A stretch of 64,000 nt of DNA from Acidimicrobiaceae bacterium (GCA_003569125.1 BGOG01000002.1:62001-126000); one strand, 5' to 3'. Positions 46,454 to 55,890 are shown, counted from the stretch's first letter. Notes: a model not told the origin generated them from the letters alone. Numbers and translations: made by a program.

Positions 46454-47122
46454 ATGCGGATCGGAATTCTTGGAGGTACGGGGCCCGCGGGAGTGCACTC
46501 GGGTTGCGCTTGGCTTCGATTGGCTGTGACGTACTCCTTGGCTCTCGAGATGCGCAACGAGCAGTTGGTATCTGTGCCGATCTTGCTCGTAAGTGGCCTG
46601 ACTTTAAATTGAACTTCAATGGTGGCGACAACGATGCGGCGGCGAATTGTGAAATCGTAATAATCGCGACACCCTGGGATTCGGCGGCAACGATTGTCAA
46701 CGAGCACACTCAACAATTGGTGGGCAAAATAGTCGTGACGATGGCCAACGCCTTAGTTCGTGTAGGCAAGAGTTTCAACCTCTCGTGCCACCTCGCGGAA
46801 GCATCGCTGCGCACATTCAAGCCGAGATTCCGTTGTCGCAAGTTGTCGCGGCGTTTCAACACTTGCCGGCCACAGAATTAGGCAATCTCGCCCACGAAGT
46901 AGACAGCGATGTTTTAATTTGTTCCGATGACCGAAAGCGACGGCAACAATCTCCGAGATTGTCGCACGCATTCCTGGTTGTCGACCCTTGAACGCAGGCA
47001 GTCTGTCGAACGCTTTGGCGATCGAAGCGTTTACTGCCGTGTTGTTGCAGTTGAATGTGCGTTACAAAACTCGTGTCGCACCACGCCTAACAGGCATACC
47101 AGATACAGGTAAACCTAGGTGA
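46454..47122 (+). CDS. npdG: NADPH-dependent F420 reductase (three frame breaks)
   Basis: Transfers hydride between NADPH and coenzyme F420, supplying F420H2. Read through three one-base losses (near 46490, 46770 and 46935) the product is MRIGILGGTGPAGSALGLRLASIGCDVLLGSR, then EIVIIATPWDS, VVTMANALVRVGKEFQPLVPPRGSIAAHIQ, VVAAFQHLPATELGNLAHEVDSDVLICSDDRKA and GSLSNALAIEAFTAVLLQLNVRYK, a standard NpdG of about 220 residues. The dinucleotide fold is GGTGPAG. It ends with a GTGA overlap with mshC. Several nearby reductases (LLM, nitroreductase) could use F420. With three breaks it might also be a pseudogene, but the same error type occurs across the window. Confidence 0.82.
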
Positions 47123-48240
47123 CCATGAAGTTATACGACACCGTCAGAAAAAGTGTCGTTGATTTTGTACCAGACAAAGAAGTTCTGATGTATACATGTG
47201 GCATCACGCCATACGACGCAACCCATATTGGTCACGCTTTTACTTTTGTGAGTTACGACATTTTGCAACGCCGACTAATAGATAAGGGGCACAGCGTCAA
47301 ATGTGTTCGCAACGTCACCGACGTCGATGACCCACTGTTTGCAAAAGCCAGAGAACTCGGCGTGCACTACCTGGATCTTGCCGCGGGCGAAGAAGCACGA
47401 TTTGATGCAGACATGAAAGCGCTGAATGTGTTGGATGTTTTCAGTAAGCCTCGCGCATCTTCGGCGATTCCCGATATTCGAAAGTTCATCGCAATGGTCT
47501 TAGACAGAGGTTTTGCTTATCAACGCGGCAGCAGTGTTTATTTTGACGTAACAAAGTTTGAATCGTTTGGCAGTGTCTCAAATTATGACAACGAAACAAT
47601 GTTGCGGTACGCGGCTGAGCGGGGTGGCGACCTGGATAATCCAGACAAAAGGCACCCTCTCGATTTTGTGCTGTGGCAACCATCAGCACCAGACGAGCCC
47701 AGTTGGGACACGATCTGGGGACCAGGGCGACCTGGTTGGCACATTGAATGTTCGGCATTGGCGTTGCGAGATCTTGGTACGACGATTGATTTGCACGGTG
47801 GTGGAAGCGATTTAATTTTTCCGCATCACGAGTGTGAGCGGGCACAAACTGAGGCCGCAACCGGTAAAAATTTGTCAAGCATTGGATGCACGTGGCGATG
47901 GTTTTCATGGATGGCAAAAAAATGTCGAAAAGTTTGGGCAATCTTGAGTTCGTAGATCGCCTGCGCAAGACCCAAGATCCGCGAGCGATCCGTCTCGCAC
48001 TGATTTCAAATCACTACCGTCATGAGTGGGAATGGAACTCATCGGCGATGACTAATTCGTTGGCGCGGCTCAGAGCATGGTCGGCGGCAAAAAACTGGTG
48101 ACGGCACCGCTGGCCTTGCCGAAGTCAGAGATGCGCTCGACGATGATCTGAATGTTCCTGCCGCAATCGAAGTTCTTGACAAAGTCGCCTCTTCTGGTCG
48201 CAGCATCGGCGCCTCAGCAAAACTTCTCGGATCGACCTGA
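47119..48240 (+). CDS. mshC: MshC cysteine:glucosaminyl-inositol ligase, mycothiol synthesis (two frame breaks)
   Basis: Joins L-cysteine to GlcN-inositol in mycothiol synthesis; a CysS paralogue. MshC rather than CysS is shown by MYTCGITPYDATHIGHAFT (CysS has CGPTVYD). Also present are PGWHIECSALALRDLG, IDLHGGGSDLIFPHHECERAQ and MDGKKMSKSLGNL. The frame breaks after ATGK near 47870 (one A lost in an A run) and again after WSAAK near 48094 (net +1). The tail GDGTAGLAEVRDALDDDLNVPAAIEVLD ends at 48238-48240. Corrected length is about 373 residues, somewhat short of the usual 410. GTG start overlaps npdG; ATG 47125 is possible. Confidence 0.86.
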
Positions 48241-48270
48241 CGAATAGTTGATTTTTGATTGTCTGGTGCC

Positions 48271-48986
48271 ATGACTAAAACCAATTTTGATCCGCTGAAA
48301 TATGTTGGTGCGACAAAATTTCAAACTCGTTTCAGACCATTCGTGCGTTTTTTTCTGAATCGTGTCTGCAAATTTACATTGGTCGGCTTCGACCAGATTC
48401 CGGCCACGGGCCCGGCAATTTTGTGTGCCAACCACATTAGTTTTTTGGATTCTGTTTTTATGCTCACGCACTCACCGCGCAACATGTCGGTGGTTGGCAA
48501 AAGCGAATATATGGATTCATGGAAGACGCGTTGGTTGTTTACAAAAATCGGCATGATCCCACTTGATAGAAGCGGGGGAGAAAGTGCCACCTCGGCGATG
48601 ATTTCAGTTGAGGCGGTTTTGGCGCGCGGCGAACTCTTTGGAATATTCCGGAGGGCACGCGCAGCCGTGATGGCAAACTTTACAAAGGTCGCACCGGCGC
48701 GGCGCGACTTGCGCTGAAATTCGGTTGTCCGATTTTCCCTGTCGGGATAACGGGCACAAGCGCAATCATGGCGCCCGATACGGTGATGCCGAAGTTTGGC
48801 AAGCACTGCAAAATTGAGATCGGTGCGCCGATCGACACGAAGAAGTACATGTCTCGTGTCGATGACCCTGCGGTGTTGCGAGAGTTGACCGACGAAGTGA
48901 TGCTAAAGATTCAGGCATTAACGAATCAGCAGTATCTATATGAATATGCACCAAGACGCTCGAGCACCCACCGCACTCATATCTAA
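48271..48986 (+). CDS. PlsC-like 1-acyl-glycerol-3-phosphate acyltransferase (frame break)
   Basis: Acylates lysophosphatidic acid or a similar acceptor at the membrane. The HxxxxD motif is CANHISFLDSV; the block II region is GMIPLDRSG. The track frame ends in nonsense after GELFGIF; the other frame gives PEGTRSRDGKLYKGRTGAARLALKFGCPIFPVGITGTSAIMAPD and ends at 48986. Loss of one C near 48648 explains it. ATG 48271 is chosen over 48259. It lies 30 bp after mshC and 28 bp before thrS. Confidence 0.86.
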
Positions 48987-49014
48987 AACATTCGCAATCT
49001 AGACTGATTGAGTC

Positions 49015-50997
49015 ATGACCACGAACAACTCCACGATTACAGTTCGGCTTCCAGACGATTCGACTCGCGAATTACCAAGTGGCTCAACAGGTTTTGATCT
49101 CGCAATGTCAATCGGTAAGCGTCTGGGTCAGGCTGCTGTTGCAACCGTTATGGACGGCGTCGAAACTGACCTTGGGGTGTCGCTGGTCGAGGGTGCGAAA
49201 GTTTCAATAATCACCGCAGACTCAGATGCGGGTCGGCACGTGCTTCGTCATTCGACTGCCCATGTTCTGGCACAGGCTGTCGTGCAACTTTTCAAGGGTG
49301 CAAAATTTTCAATCGGCCCAGCGATCGAAGACGGTTTTTATTACGATTTCGAACTGCCGAACTCGAAAACTTTTAGTGACGATGATCTGGCAATGATTCA
49401 AAAACGAATGCAAGAGATCGTCGCCGCTGACCAGCCTTTCGTGCGCTCGGAGATGTCGGCACACGATGCGCTGAAACTTTTTTCAGATCAGCCATACAAG
49501 TGTGAAATTATCGAGCGCGTCACACAGGGTGATGCAGACTCAAGTGATGCCGGCGAGGCGGGTAGCGCAGATGCTGTAAGCGTCTATCGGAATACCGATG
49601 ATTTTGTTGATCTCTGTCGCGGGCCCCATGTGCCATCGACAAGTCGTCTGGGTCATTTCGCATTAATGAAAGTTGCAGGTGCCTACTGGCGCGGCAACGA
49701 AAAAGGTCCGATGTTGCAACGCATCTATGGCACCGCTTGGGAGTCGAAGGCGGCGTTGGCAGAACATCTACATCGGCTTGAAGAAGCCGAGAAGCGAGAT
49801 CACCGTCGGTTGGCGGTTGAAATGGATTTGCTTTCGTTTCCACAAGAACTCGGTGGCGGACTTGCGGTTTGGCATCCAAAGGGTGGCATCGTTCGCAAAC
49901 TGATGGAAGATTACAGTCGCGAGCGTCATCAAAACGGCGGATACAAATTTGTTTTCACTCCGCACTTGGCGAACGCCCATTTGTTCGAAACATCCGGTCA
50001 CCTGCAATTTTACAAAGACGGCATGTACCCACCAATGGAGATGGACAACGGTACTTATTATCCAAAGCCGATGAACTGTCCGATGCACTGTTTGATTTAT
50101 CGCGATCGCCAACGCAGTTATCGCGAATTGCCGTTGCGTTTGTTCGAACTCGGAACCGTCTATCGCTATGAGCGTGCAGGAACTCTGCACGGACTTCTTC
50201 GCATTCGAGGCTTCACCCAAGACGACAGCCACATTTTTTGCACCGAAGAACAGATGGCCGATGAAATCGCTTCACTTCTTGATTTTGTGTTGAGCGTCTT
50301 GCGCAGATTTGGTTTCAATGATTTTGATTTCAAACTCAGCACCCGTAATCTCGAAAAATCTGTTGGCTCCGACGAAATTTGGGGCAAAGCAACAGATGCG
50401 TTAATGGAAGCCCTGAATCGTCATGGTTTGCAATACACAGTTTCGCCCGGTGATGCGGCGTTCTACGGACCAAAGATAGATATCGATGTTCGCGATGCAA
50501 TTGGCCGTAAATGGCAACTCAGCACTATTCAGTGCGACTTCAATTTGCCAGAGCGGTTCGGTCTTGAATACATCGCGACAGATAATGCAAGAAAGCGGCC
50601 GATCATGTTGCATCGCGCCCTGTTTGGATCAATTGAACGCTTTTTTGGCGTCTTGCTCGAGCATTACGGCGGTGCGTTTCCAACTTGGTTGGCGCCGATT
50701 CAGGTTCGCGTGTTGGCCGTCGCGTCGGCTCACGAACAATATGCGCTTCAAGTCACTGAAACTCTCGGCAAACTCGGCTATCGCGTGGATCACTTAGTTG
50801 CCGATGAGCAACTCGGCAAGCGGATTCGTGCATCAAAATTAGAGCGCATACCGTATGTCTTGGTTGTCGGCGATGATGATTTGGCAGGTGCAACAGTAGG
50901 CGTAAATCCGCGTGGTGGTGATGTGATTCGGGATGTCGCGCTGACTGATTTCATCCAACAGATCGCCGCCGACGTCGGTCAAGAGATCAAGTCGTAG
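49015..50997 (+). CDS. thrS: threonyl-tRNA synthetase
   Basis: Charges tRNA-Thr. The 660-residue class II enzyme has an N-terminal TGS domain (ITVRLPDDSTRELPSGSTGFDLAM), the editing domain with RHSTAHVLAQAV and DLCRGPHVPSTSRLGHFALMKVAGAYWRG, motif 2 region LFELGTVYRYERAGTLHGLLRIRGFTQDDSHIFC, motif 3 RPIMLHRALFGSIERFFGVLLEHYGGAFPTWLAP, and the anticodon-binding domain. It is intact and begins the conserved thrS-HIT-pgsA-patA-pimA run known from mycobacteria. The next gene starts 4 bp after its stop. Confidence 0.95.
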   Translation: MTTNNSTITVRLPDDSTRELPSGSTGFDLAMSIGKRLGQAAVATVMDGVETDLGVSLVEGAKVSIITADSDAGRHVLRHSTAHVLAQAVVQLFKGAKFSIGPAIEDGFYYDFELPNSKTFSDDDLAMIQKRMQEIVAADQPFVRSEMSAHDALKLFSDQPYKCEIIERVTQGDADSSDAGEAGSADAVSVYRNTDDFVDLCRGPHVPSTSRLGHFALMKVAGAYWRGNEKGPMLQRIYGTAWESKAALAEHLHRLEEAEKRDHRRLAVEMDLLSFPQELGGGLAVWHPKGGIVRKLMEDYSRERHQNGGYKFVFTPHLANAHLFETSGHLQFYKDGMYPPMEMDNGTYYPKPMNCPMHCLIYRDRQRSYRELPLRLFELGTVYRYERAGTLHGLLRIRGFTQDDSHIFCTEEQMADEIASLLDFVLSVLRRFGFNDFDFKLSTRNLEKSVGSDEIWGKATDALMEALNRHGLQYTVSPGDAAFYGPKIDIDVRDAIGRKWQLSTIQCDFNLPERFGLEYIATDNARKRPIMLHRALFGSIERFFGVLLEHYGGAFPTWLAPIQVRVLAVASAHEQYALQVTETLGKLGYRVDHLVADEQLGKRIRASKLERIPYVLVVGDDDLAGATVGVNPRGGDVIRDVALTDFIQQIAADVGQEIKS

Positions 50998-51001
50998 TCG
51001 A

Positions 51002-51508
51002 ATGTTAGATCGAATCTGGAACGGTTGGCGTGCCGACTATGTGATGCACGGGCAAGACACGCGAAGCACGAGTGACGCATCGATTTTCACCCAGATTTTA
51101 AAAAGTGGTCTGACAGATGAACAGAGTTACATCGTGCATCGGGGCGAAACAGTTTTCGTAATTATGAATGCGTTTCCTTACACGTCTGGCCACTTGTTGG
51201 TGGTTCCGTATCGTGAAGTTGCCGATCTCGAAATGTTGAACGCCGACGAGACAAGTGAACTTTGGGCGACCGTCACCGACGCGACAAAAGTTCTTAAATC
51301 TGTCTATAAACCAGAAGCACTGAATGTCGGTCTCAACCTTGGTGCTGCGGCCGGCGGAAGCATCGCCCAACATCTACATGTACACATCGTCGCTCGTTGG
51401 AGCGGAGACACCAATTTTATGGTTGTGACCGCCAACACAAAAATTTTGCCCGAAGCGCTTGACGTCAGCGCCTCTAGAATTCGATCAGCATGGAAAGCAA
51501 AAAACTGA
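51002..51508 (+). CDS. HIT-domain protein, Ap4A phosphorylase-like
   Basis: A 168-residue nucleotide-binding hydrolase or transferase. The HIT triad is IAQHLHVHIVARWSGDTNFM. The N-terminal half has FVIMNAFPYTSGHLLVVPYREVADLEML. The gene between thrS and pgsA in mycobacteria (Rv2613c) is an Ap4A phosphorylase, and this is its positional and sequence counterpart. The substrate is inferred from that. Its stop overlaps the next ATG (TGATG). Confidence 0.87.
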   Translation: MLDRIWNGWRADYVMHGQDTRSTSDASIFTQILKSGLTDEQSYIVHRGETVFVIMNAFPYTSGHLLVVPYREVADLEMLNADETSELWATVTDATKVLKSVYKPEALNVGLNLGAAAGGSIAQHLHVHIVARWSGDTNFMVVTANTKILPEALDVSASRIRSAWKAKN

Positions 51509-51996
51509 TGGCATCTGATTCGGCAGATGAAATTCGTGATTCACTGCCCGACGATTTGAATGTCACCGCGTTTGTTGGTCCGTACAAGTTTCCAGACAAC
51601 AGTCGACGCAAGATACCGGCGTGGTTATATCTCGGCATCGCGCTTGCGTGCGCGGTCACTTGGTCGATGCAACATACAAATGAAAATGGTTTGGTCAGTG
51701 ACGGGTTTTTGTGGGGGGCAATCTTGCTCGGCGTATTCGGTTTGTATTCTTTGTCATCATCGTGGCGAATGACGGTCGACGAAAAACTCGCATTGATTTA
51801 TGCAACGCGCGCCGTCGACTTCGCTGTCGGTCACGCTTCGGCGCAACAAGTTTGGCGCGGGTTTCGTAGTCGTCCGACATGGCGCGTCTTTTGTTACAGC
51901 GAACAAGAACCGCCACTGCAGCGCGGTCTGGTATTGATTGATGCAATCGACGCCCGAATCGTCGAATGCCTCGTTGAGGCAAACCCAGACAATTAA
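51508..51996 (+). CDS. membrane protein of unknown function in the PIM operon
   Basis: A protein of about 162 residues with two hydrophobic helices (IPAWLYLGIALACAVTWSM and GFLWGAILLGVFGLYSLSS) and a soluble C-terminal domain that includes WRMTVDEKLALIYATRAVDFAVGHASAQQVWRGFRSRPTWRVFCYSEQEP. No family is recognised. I use ATG 51508 (track start 51490) because it overlaps the HIT stop codon. Its position between the HIT gene and pgsA, and its absence from the mycobacterial version of this operon as I recall it, suggest a lineage-specific addition, perhaps a partner of the PIM enzymes at the membrane. Confidence 0.7.
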   Translation: MASDSADEIRDSLPDDLNVTAFVGPYKFPDNSRRKIPAWLYLGIALACAVTWSMQHTNENGLVSDGFLWGAILLGVFGLYSLSSSWRMTVDEKLALIYATRAVDFAVGHASAQQVWRGFRSRPTWRVFCYSEQEPPLQRGLVLIDAIDARIVECLVEANPDN

Positions 51997-52019
51997 GACC
52001 ACCGCACTAGACTGTTGCG

Positions 52020-52709
52020 ATGTTCGACGGCAGGTTTAAGAAAGAAGTCGAGCGCATCGTGCGCCCAGTGGGCGAATTGTTGCGTAAAACGAAACTTGCT
52101 CCCGATCATTTGACTCTGATCGGTCTGGCGGTTGCTTGTGTCGCGGCCGTAACGATTGCCATTGGAGAATTGCAACTAGGTTTGCTGCTGGTTATTTTAG
52201 CCGCACTTCCAGATTTGTTTGATGGGGCATTGGCCAAAGCCTCGAATCAAAGCAGTCAGCGTGGTGCATTTTTCGATTCAACCATCGATCGCGTCACTGA
52301 TGCCATTCTGCTGGGTGGTGTCGCATGGTTCTTGGGTTCGCAACGTGGTGCCCATGCGGCAGTTTTGCCGTTTGCTGTAATGGCGGTTTCATCTTTGATT
52401 TCGTATCAGCGAGCCAAGGCCGAGTCACTCGGATTGACGGCCAAGGGCGGGTTGATGGAGCGCGCCGAACGCATCATTTTGTTGTGCGTCGGTTTGCTGT
52501 TTGACGCCGCGTTGTTTTGGGTGATGTGGTTGATGTTGATTCTGTGCACAATCACCGCTGTGCAGAGGTTTATTAAGGTCTGGAAACAGGCGGCGATTGC
52601 ACCGGCAGCCGCCGAACGCGTTGCATTGCGCCAGTCTCGCCGTGCTTCTCGCCGCGCTCAGCGCGCCGATCGACGAATGCGTCTATCGCGTCGTCGCAAC
52701 ATGAAGTGA
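52020..52709 (+). CDS. pgsA: CDP-alcohol phosphatidyltransferase, phosphatidylinositol phosphate synthase-like
   Basis: Joins CDP-diacylglycerol to inositol 1-phosphate to start PIM synthesis. The 229-residue membrane protein has the family motif LPDLFDGALAKASNQSSQRGAFFDSTIDR: Asp65, Asp68, Gly69, Gly82, Asp86, Asp90. The usual Arg after Ala in this motif is Lys73 here. The C-terminal tail is very Arg-rich (RQSRRASRRAQRADRRMRLSRRR), likely to contact anionic lipid. It overlaps the patA GTG by 4 bp. The inositol substrate is inferred from operon context with patA and pimA. Confidence 0.87.
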   Translation: MFDGRFKKEVERIVRPVGELLRKTKLAPDHLTLIGLAVACVAAVTIAIGELQLGLLLVILAALPDLFDGALAKASNQSSQRGAFFDSTIDRVTDAILLGGVAWFLGSQRGAHAAVLPFAVMAVSSLISYQRAKAESLGLTAKGGLMERAERIILLCVGLLFDAALFWVMWLMLILCTITAVQRFIKVWKQAAIAPAAAERVALRQSRRASRRAQRADRRMRLSRRRNMK

Positions 52710-53635
52710 CATCGGCACCTCAAAAAAATCGTTCTGATTCGCTGGTTATTTTTGGCTACCGCTGTGTTGCCGTGTTGGCGAGATTCACACCAACTTTTGT
52801 CATAGCCGCGTTAACGGCCGTGTTGGTGCCGATGGTGACGATTTTCTTGCGCAAAAAACGTGCGGTCGTCTCGCGTCACATGCGTCGCATCAATCCGCAA
52901 GCAAGCGCTCGACAAATACGTCGGTCGGTACAAAAATCTTATGAGAGTTATGCCCGTTACTACATCGAAACTTTTCGCCTACCACTTTTGAATTCAAAAC
53001 AAATTCAGGCAGGTGTCGCGATCGAAGGCTTTGAACATATCGAAAATGCTCTCAAACTCGGCAACGGGGTGATTCTTGCGTTGCCACATTTGGGTGGCTG
53101 GGAGTGGTCGGGTCGGTGGTTGATTCAACGCGGGCACAATCTCAATGCCGTTGTCGAGAAACTTGAATCACGTCGGTTGTTTGAAATGTTTTTGCAACTT
53201 CGCAAAAGTTATGGGGTACAAGTGATTCCATTGGACGAGCATGCAGGAGTGGCAGTACAACAAGCGTTGGCAAAAAATGAGATCGTCGCACTTTTGAGCG
53301 ACCGTGATATACAAGGTTCGGGTATTGAAGTTGAATTTTTCGGAGAACGAACGACGATTCCTACTGGTCCCGCATTCTTTGCATTGCGAACCGGCGCTGC
53401 CCTCGTGCCGCTTGCTACTTATTTTTCAAAACGGCTGGACGGTCACGAAACGGTCGTTCGCCCCGCTGTGAAAGTTGAGCGACTCGCGACGCTCCGAGAG
53501 GATATGCAAAGGATTTCACAAGATCTGGCTGTTGAACTCGAACTACTTATTCGTCGCGACCCATCGCAATGGCATTTGTTTCAACCCAATTGGCCGAGCG
53601 ATAAGGCAGTTGAGCCGGCATCAAAACTAATTTGA
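52706..53635 (+). CDS. patA: PatA-like PIM acyltransferase
   Basis: Transfers an acyl chain to the mannose of PIM. The 309-residue LpxL/HtrB-fold protein has one N-terminal membrane helix (FVIAALTAVLVPMVTIFL), the catalytic motif LALPHLGGWEW, then LNAVVEKLESRRLFEMFLQLR, and LLSDRDIQGSGIEVEFFGERTTIPTGPAFFAL. Position next to pgsA matches mycobacterial Rv2611c. It overlaps pgsA by 4 bp and ends 9 bp inside the convergent LLM gene. Confidence 0.87.
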   Translation: MTSAPQKNRSDSLVIFGYRCVAVLARFTPTFVIAALTAVLVPMVTIFLRKKRAVVSRHMRRINPQASARQIRRSVQKSYESYARYYIETFRLPLLNSKQIQAGVAIEGFEHIENALKLGNGVILALPHLGGWEWSGRWLIQRGHNLNAVVEKLESRRLFEMFLQLRKSYGVQVIPLDEHAGVAVQQALAKNEIVALLSDRDIQGSGIEVEFFGERTTIPTGPAFFALRTGAALVPLATYFSKRLDGHETVVRPAVKVERLATLREDMQRISQDLAVELELLIRRDPSQWHLFQPNWPSDKAVEPASKLI

Positions 53636-54550
53636 ATACGCCTCGAATAATTCGTTGACCGCTTTGGCCTGACCGCCAGAAGTCGAAGACATCACGGCAA
53701 TCGGAAGAACGCCTGCTTGAGACCAAGCCCAAAGTGCTTCTCGAACCGTGTCACCGTCACCAGAAATTGTGCAGTCGTCTAACCATGCCGTATCCATTGC
53801 TGCGATGATTTCGGCTGATCGAGTTTCTTTGTTCGGTGACTCAAGGATTTTCTCGAATGCATCGATCTGCTCGTCGTAACCGCACGAGCGCCAATAGTTG
53901 CGATAATTCGGAAGCGAAACATAGCCAACCAAAGTCTTGCGATGTATCGCTTGGGCTTCAGAAAGATTATCGCTGATCACCGTCGGCACCATGTTTGCAA
54001 AAAAAGTATCCGTGTTTTGTGGCGTCTGAACACGCGTGAGTTGTTTGGCGATATTGCTCAATGCGGCGTTCGCCCAGATCGCACCTTGTGAAATTTCGGT
54101 TGCAAGATCCAACATTTTGTTGCGAAGTGCGGCCAAATAGATCGGTGGAAGTTCTCCCGAAAATCTCTCTTGGGCCCGCATCGTTTCGACATATGTTTTG
54201 ATATCGGCAAGTGGTGTGGCTGTGGTCGCCCCAAGTCGATTGATCACTGGTCCGTGACTGACCCCGAGACCCAAACCAAATCGTTTATTTGAAATTTCGT
54301 GAATGTGGGCGGCGGTGTTCGCCATTTCGATCGCGTGGCTGTAATAAATCGGTTGGATCGAAGTCCAAAACTTTATTGTCTTGGTCGCGTGTGCCAACGA
54401 GACACAAAATCCCATCGCCGCACCAAGACTCGGGCATGCGATACCAGAAAAACCGAGCGTCTCTGCTTGTCGAGCCAGGTCGAGAACTGCCGCTCGTTTG
54501 TTGGCTGTTGCCACCAGTGAGATCGCTGGCCTGAAGGTCTCTGGGGTCAT
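53627..54550 (-). CDS. LLM-class flavin/F420-dependent oxidoreductase
   Basis: A luciferase-like monooxygenase fold of 307 residues: AISLVATANKRAAVLDLARQAETLGFSGIACPSL, YYSHAIEMANTAAHIHEISNKRFGLGLGVSHG, and PPIYLAALRNKMLDLATEISQG. Many actinobacterial LLM enzymes use F420, and npdG at 46.5 kb makes F420H2 available. The substrate is unknown. It interrupts the conserved patA-pimA pair on the opposite strand, overlaps patA by 9 bp tail to tail, and begins 79 bp from pimA. Confidence 0.8.
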   Translation of the reverse strand: MTPETFRPAISLVATANKRAAVLDLARQAETLGFSGIACPSLGAAMGFCVSLAHATKTIKFWTSIQPIYYSHAIEMANTAAHIHEISNKRFGLGLGVSHGPVINRLGATTATPLADIKTYVETMRAQERFSGELPPIYLAALRNKMLDLATEISQGAIWANAALSNIAKQLTRVQTPQNTDTFFANMVPTVISDNLSEAQAIHRKTLVGYVSLPNYRNYWRSCGYDEQIDAFEKILESPNKETRSAEIIAAMDTAWLDDCTISGDGDTVREALWAWSQAGVLPIAVMSSTSGGQAKAVNELFEAYSN

Positions 54551-54628
54551 AGAAACAAGTTAGTTGCTGAGCAGGTTCGATCAATTAGTGATGCCTTTAT
54601 TCGGGACATCGGTCGTACCGTGTAGGCA

Positions 54629-55843
54629 ATGAGTTTGGCGAGCAATTCGATTGGTGGCTCAAACAATTTCGAGCGCAAAAAGATGTTGCGTATCGGATTG
54701 GTGTGTCCATACAGTTTGACGATTCCTGGCGGGGTTCAATCGCAGGTTCTTGGTCTGGCCCGCGAACTGCGACGGATGGGTCACGAAGCGCGAGTGCTTG
54801 GTCCTTGCGATGGGCCGCCACCCGAGCCGTTTGTGACTCCGCTCGGAAATAGTCTGCCGACAGCGGCCAATGGCTCGACTGCGCCGCTTGCTCCAGACCC
54901 TTCTGCAGCATTGCGTACGATTCGTGCGATCAACGATGAAGCGTTTGACGTTTTGCATTTACACGAGCCAATTGCCCCTGGGCCAACGCAAACTGCTTTG
55001 GTGTTACGACTTGCGCCAATGATCGGCACATTTCACGCGGCCGGAGACATCGCATGGTATGGACGCATCAACAAAGGGGTCAATTGGCTTGCGAATCATC
55101 TGGATGTTCGGGTTGCGGTTTCGCCTCAGGCACGAGAGCTCGCATTTCGTTATTTGGGTGGCGATTACGAAGTTTTATTCAATGGCATCGAATGCGAACT
55201 TTATGCACGACCAAATATTTCGCGTAGCGCAGAAAAGATAGTTTTCTTTTGCGGCAGGTACGAGCCGAGAAAAGGTCTTGCTGAATTGCTGCAGGCATTC
55301 GCCAAACTTCCTGACGATGTGAAATTGTGGATCGCCTCGGATGGAGATGGCATCTCGTTGTTGAAGCATAAATATGCGCACGATGACCGCATCTCGTGGC
55401 TCGGAAGAATCACCGATGAAGACAAAATTGATCGTCTGGCACAATGTTCAGTTTTTTGTGCGCCATCGCTACACAGCGAATCTTTTGGAATCGTTGTTCT
55501 TGAGGCGATGGCGAGTGGTACACCGGTCGTCGCAAGTTCGCTAGAGGGCTATCGCAATGTCGGCACTCATGACGTGAACGCGTGGCTGGTCGAACCTGGA
55601 GACATCGCCGAACTTGCCGATGGTTTAGCTCGAGTGTTATCTGACAAGAAACTCGCCCAAAAACTAAGTGACGGTGGTCTCGTCAGGGCAAGCGAACTGT
55701 CGATGAGTCGACTAGCAGAAATTTATATCCAGATGTATCACGCAGTGCTCGAGCGTGAGCATTTCTCGCCTGATCATCACCCAAAAAGCCGAGTTGTTCG
55801 TCTTTTCTCTGATCGAGTCTTGCGGAAAAATCCAGCTGTTTGA
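54629..55843 (+). CDS. pimA: phosphatidylinositol mannosyltransferase PimA
   Basis: Transfers the first mannose from GDP-mannose to phosphatidylinositol. A GT4 enzyme with MLRIGLVCPYSLTIPGGVQSQVLGLARELR, LHLHEPIAPGPTQTALVLRLAP, GTFHAAGD, the GT-B linker VFFCGRYEPRKGLAELL, and the donor site SLHSESFGIVVLEAMASGTPVVAS. The track start (54629) adds 18 residues; ATG 54683 matches the family. Together with pgsA, patA and pimB' it completes the core PIM route. Confidence 0.9.
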   Translation: MSLASNSIGGSNNFERKKMLRIGLVCPYSLTIPGGVQSQVLGLARELRRMGHEARVLGPCDGPPPEPFVTPLGNSLPTAANGSTAPLAPDPSAALRTIRAINDEAFDVLHLHEPIAPGPTQTALVLRLAPMIGTFHAAGDIAWYGRINKGVNWLANHLDVRVAVSPQARELAFRYLGGDYEVLFNGIECELYARPNISRSAEKIVFFCGRYEPRKGLAELLQAFAKLPDDVKLWIASDGDGISLLKHKYAHDDRISWLGRITDEDKIDRLAQCSVFCAPSLHSESFGIVVLEAMASGTPVVASSLEGYRNVGTHDVNAWLVEPGDIAELADGLARVLSDKKLAQKLSDGGLVRASELSMSRLAEIYIQMYHAVLEREHFSPDHHPKSRVVRLFSDRVLRKNPAV

Positions 55844-55890
55844 ATCAAGCACTACAATGACCCAATCAAATTAGTTAACTGGAGGTTGTG

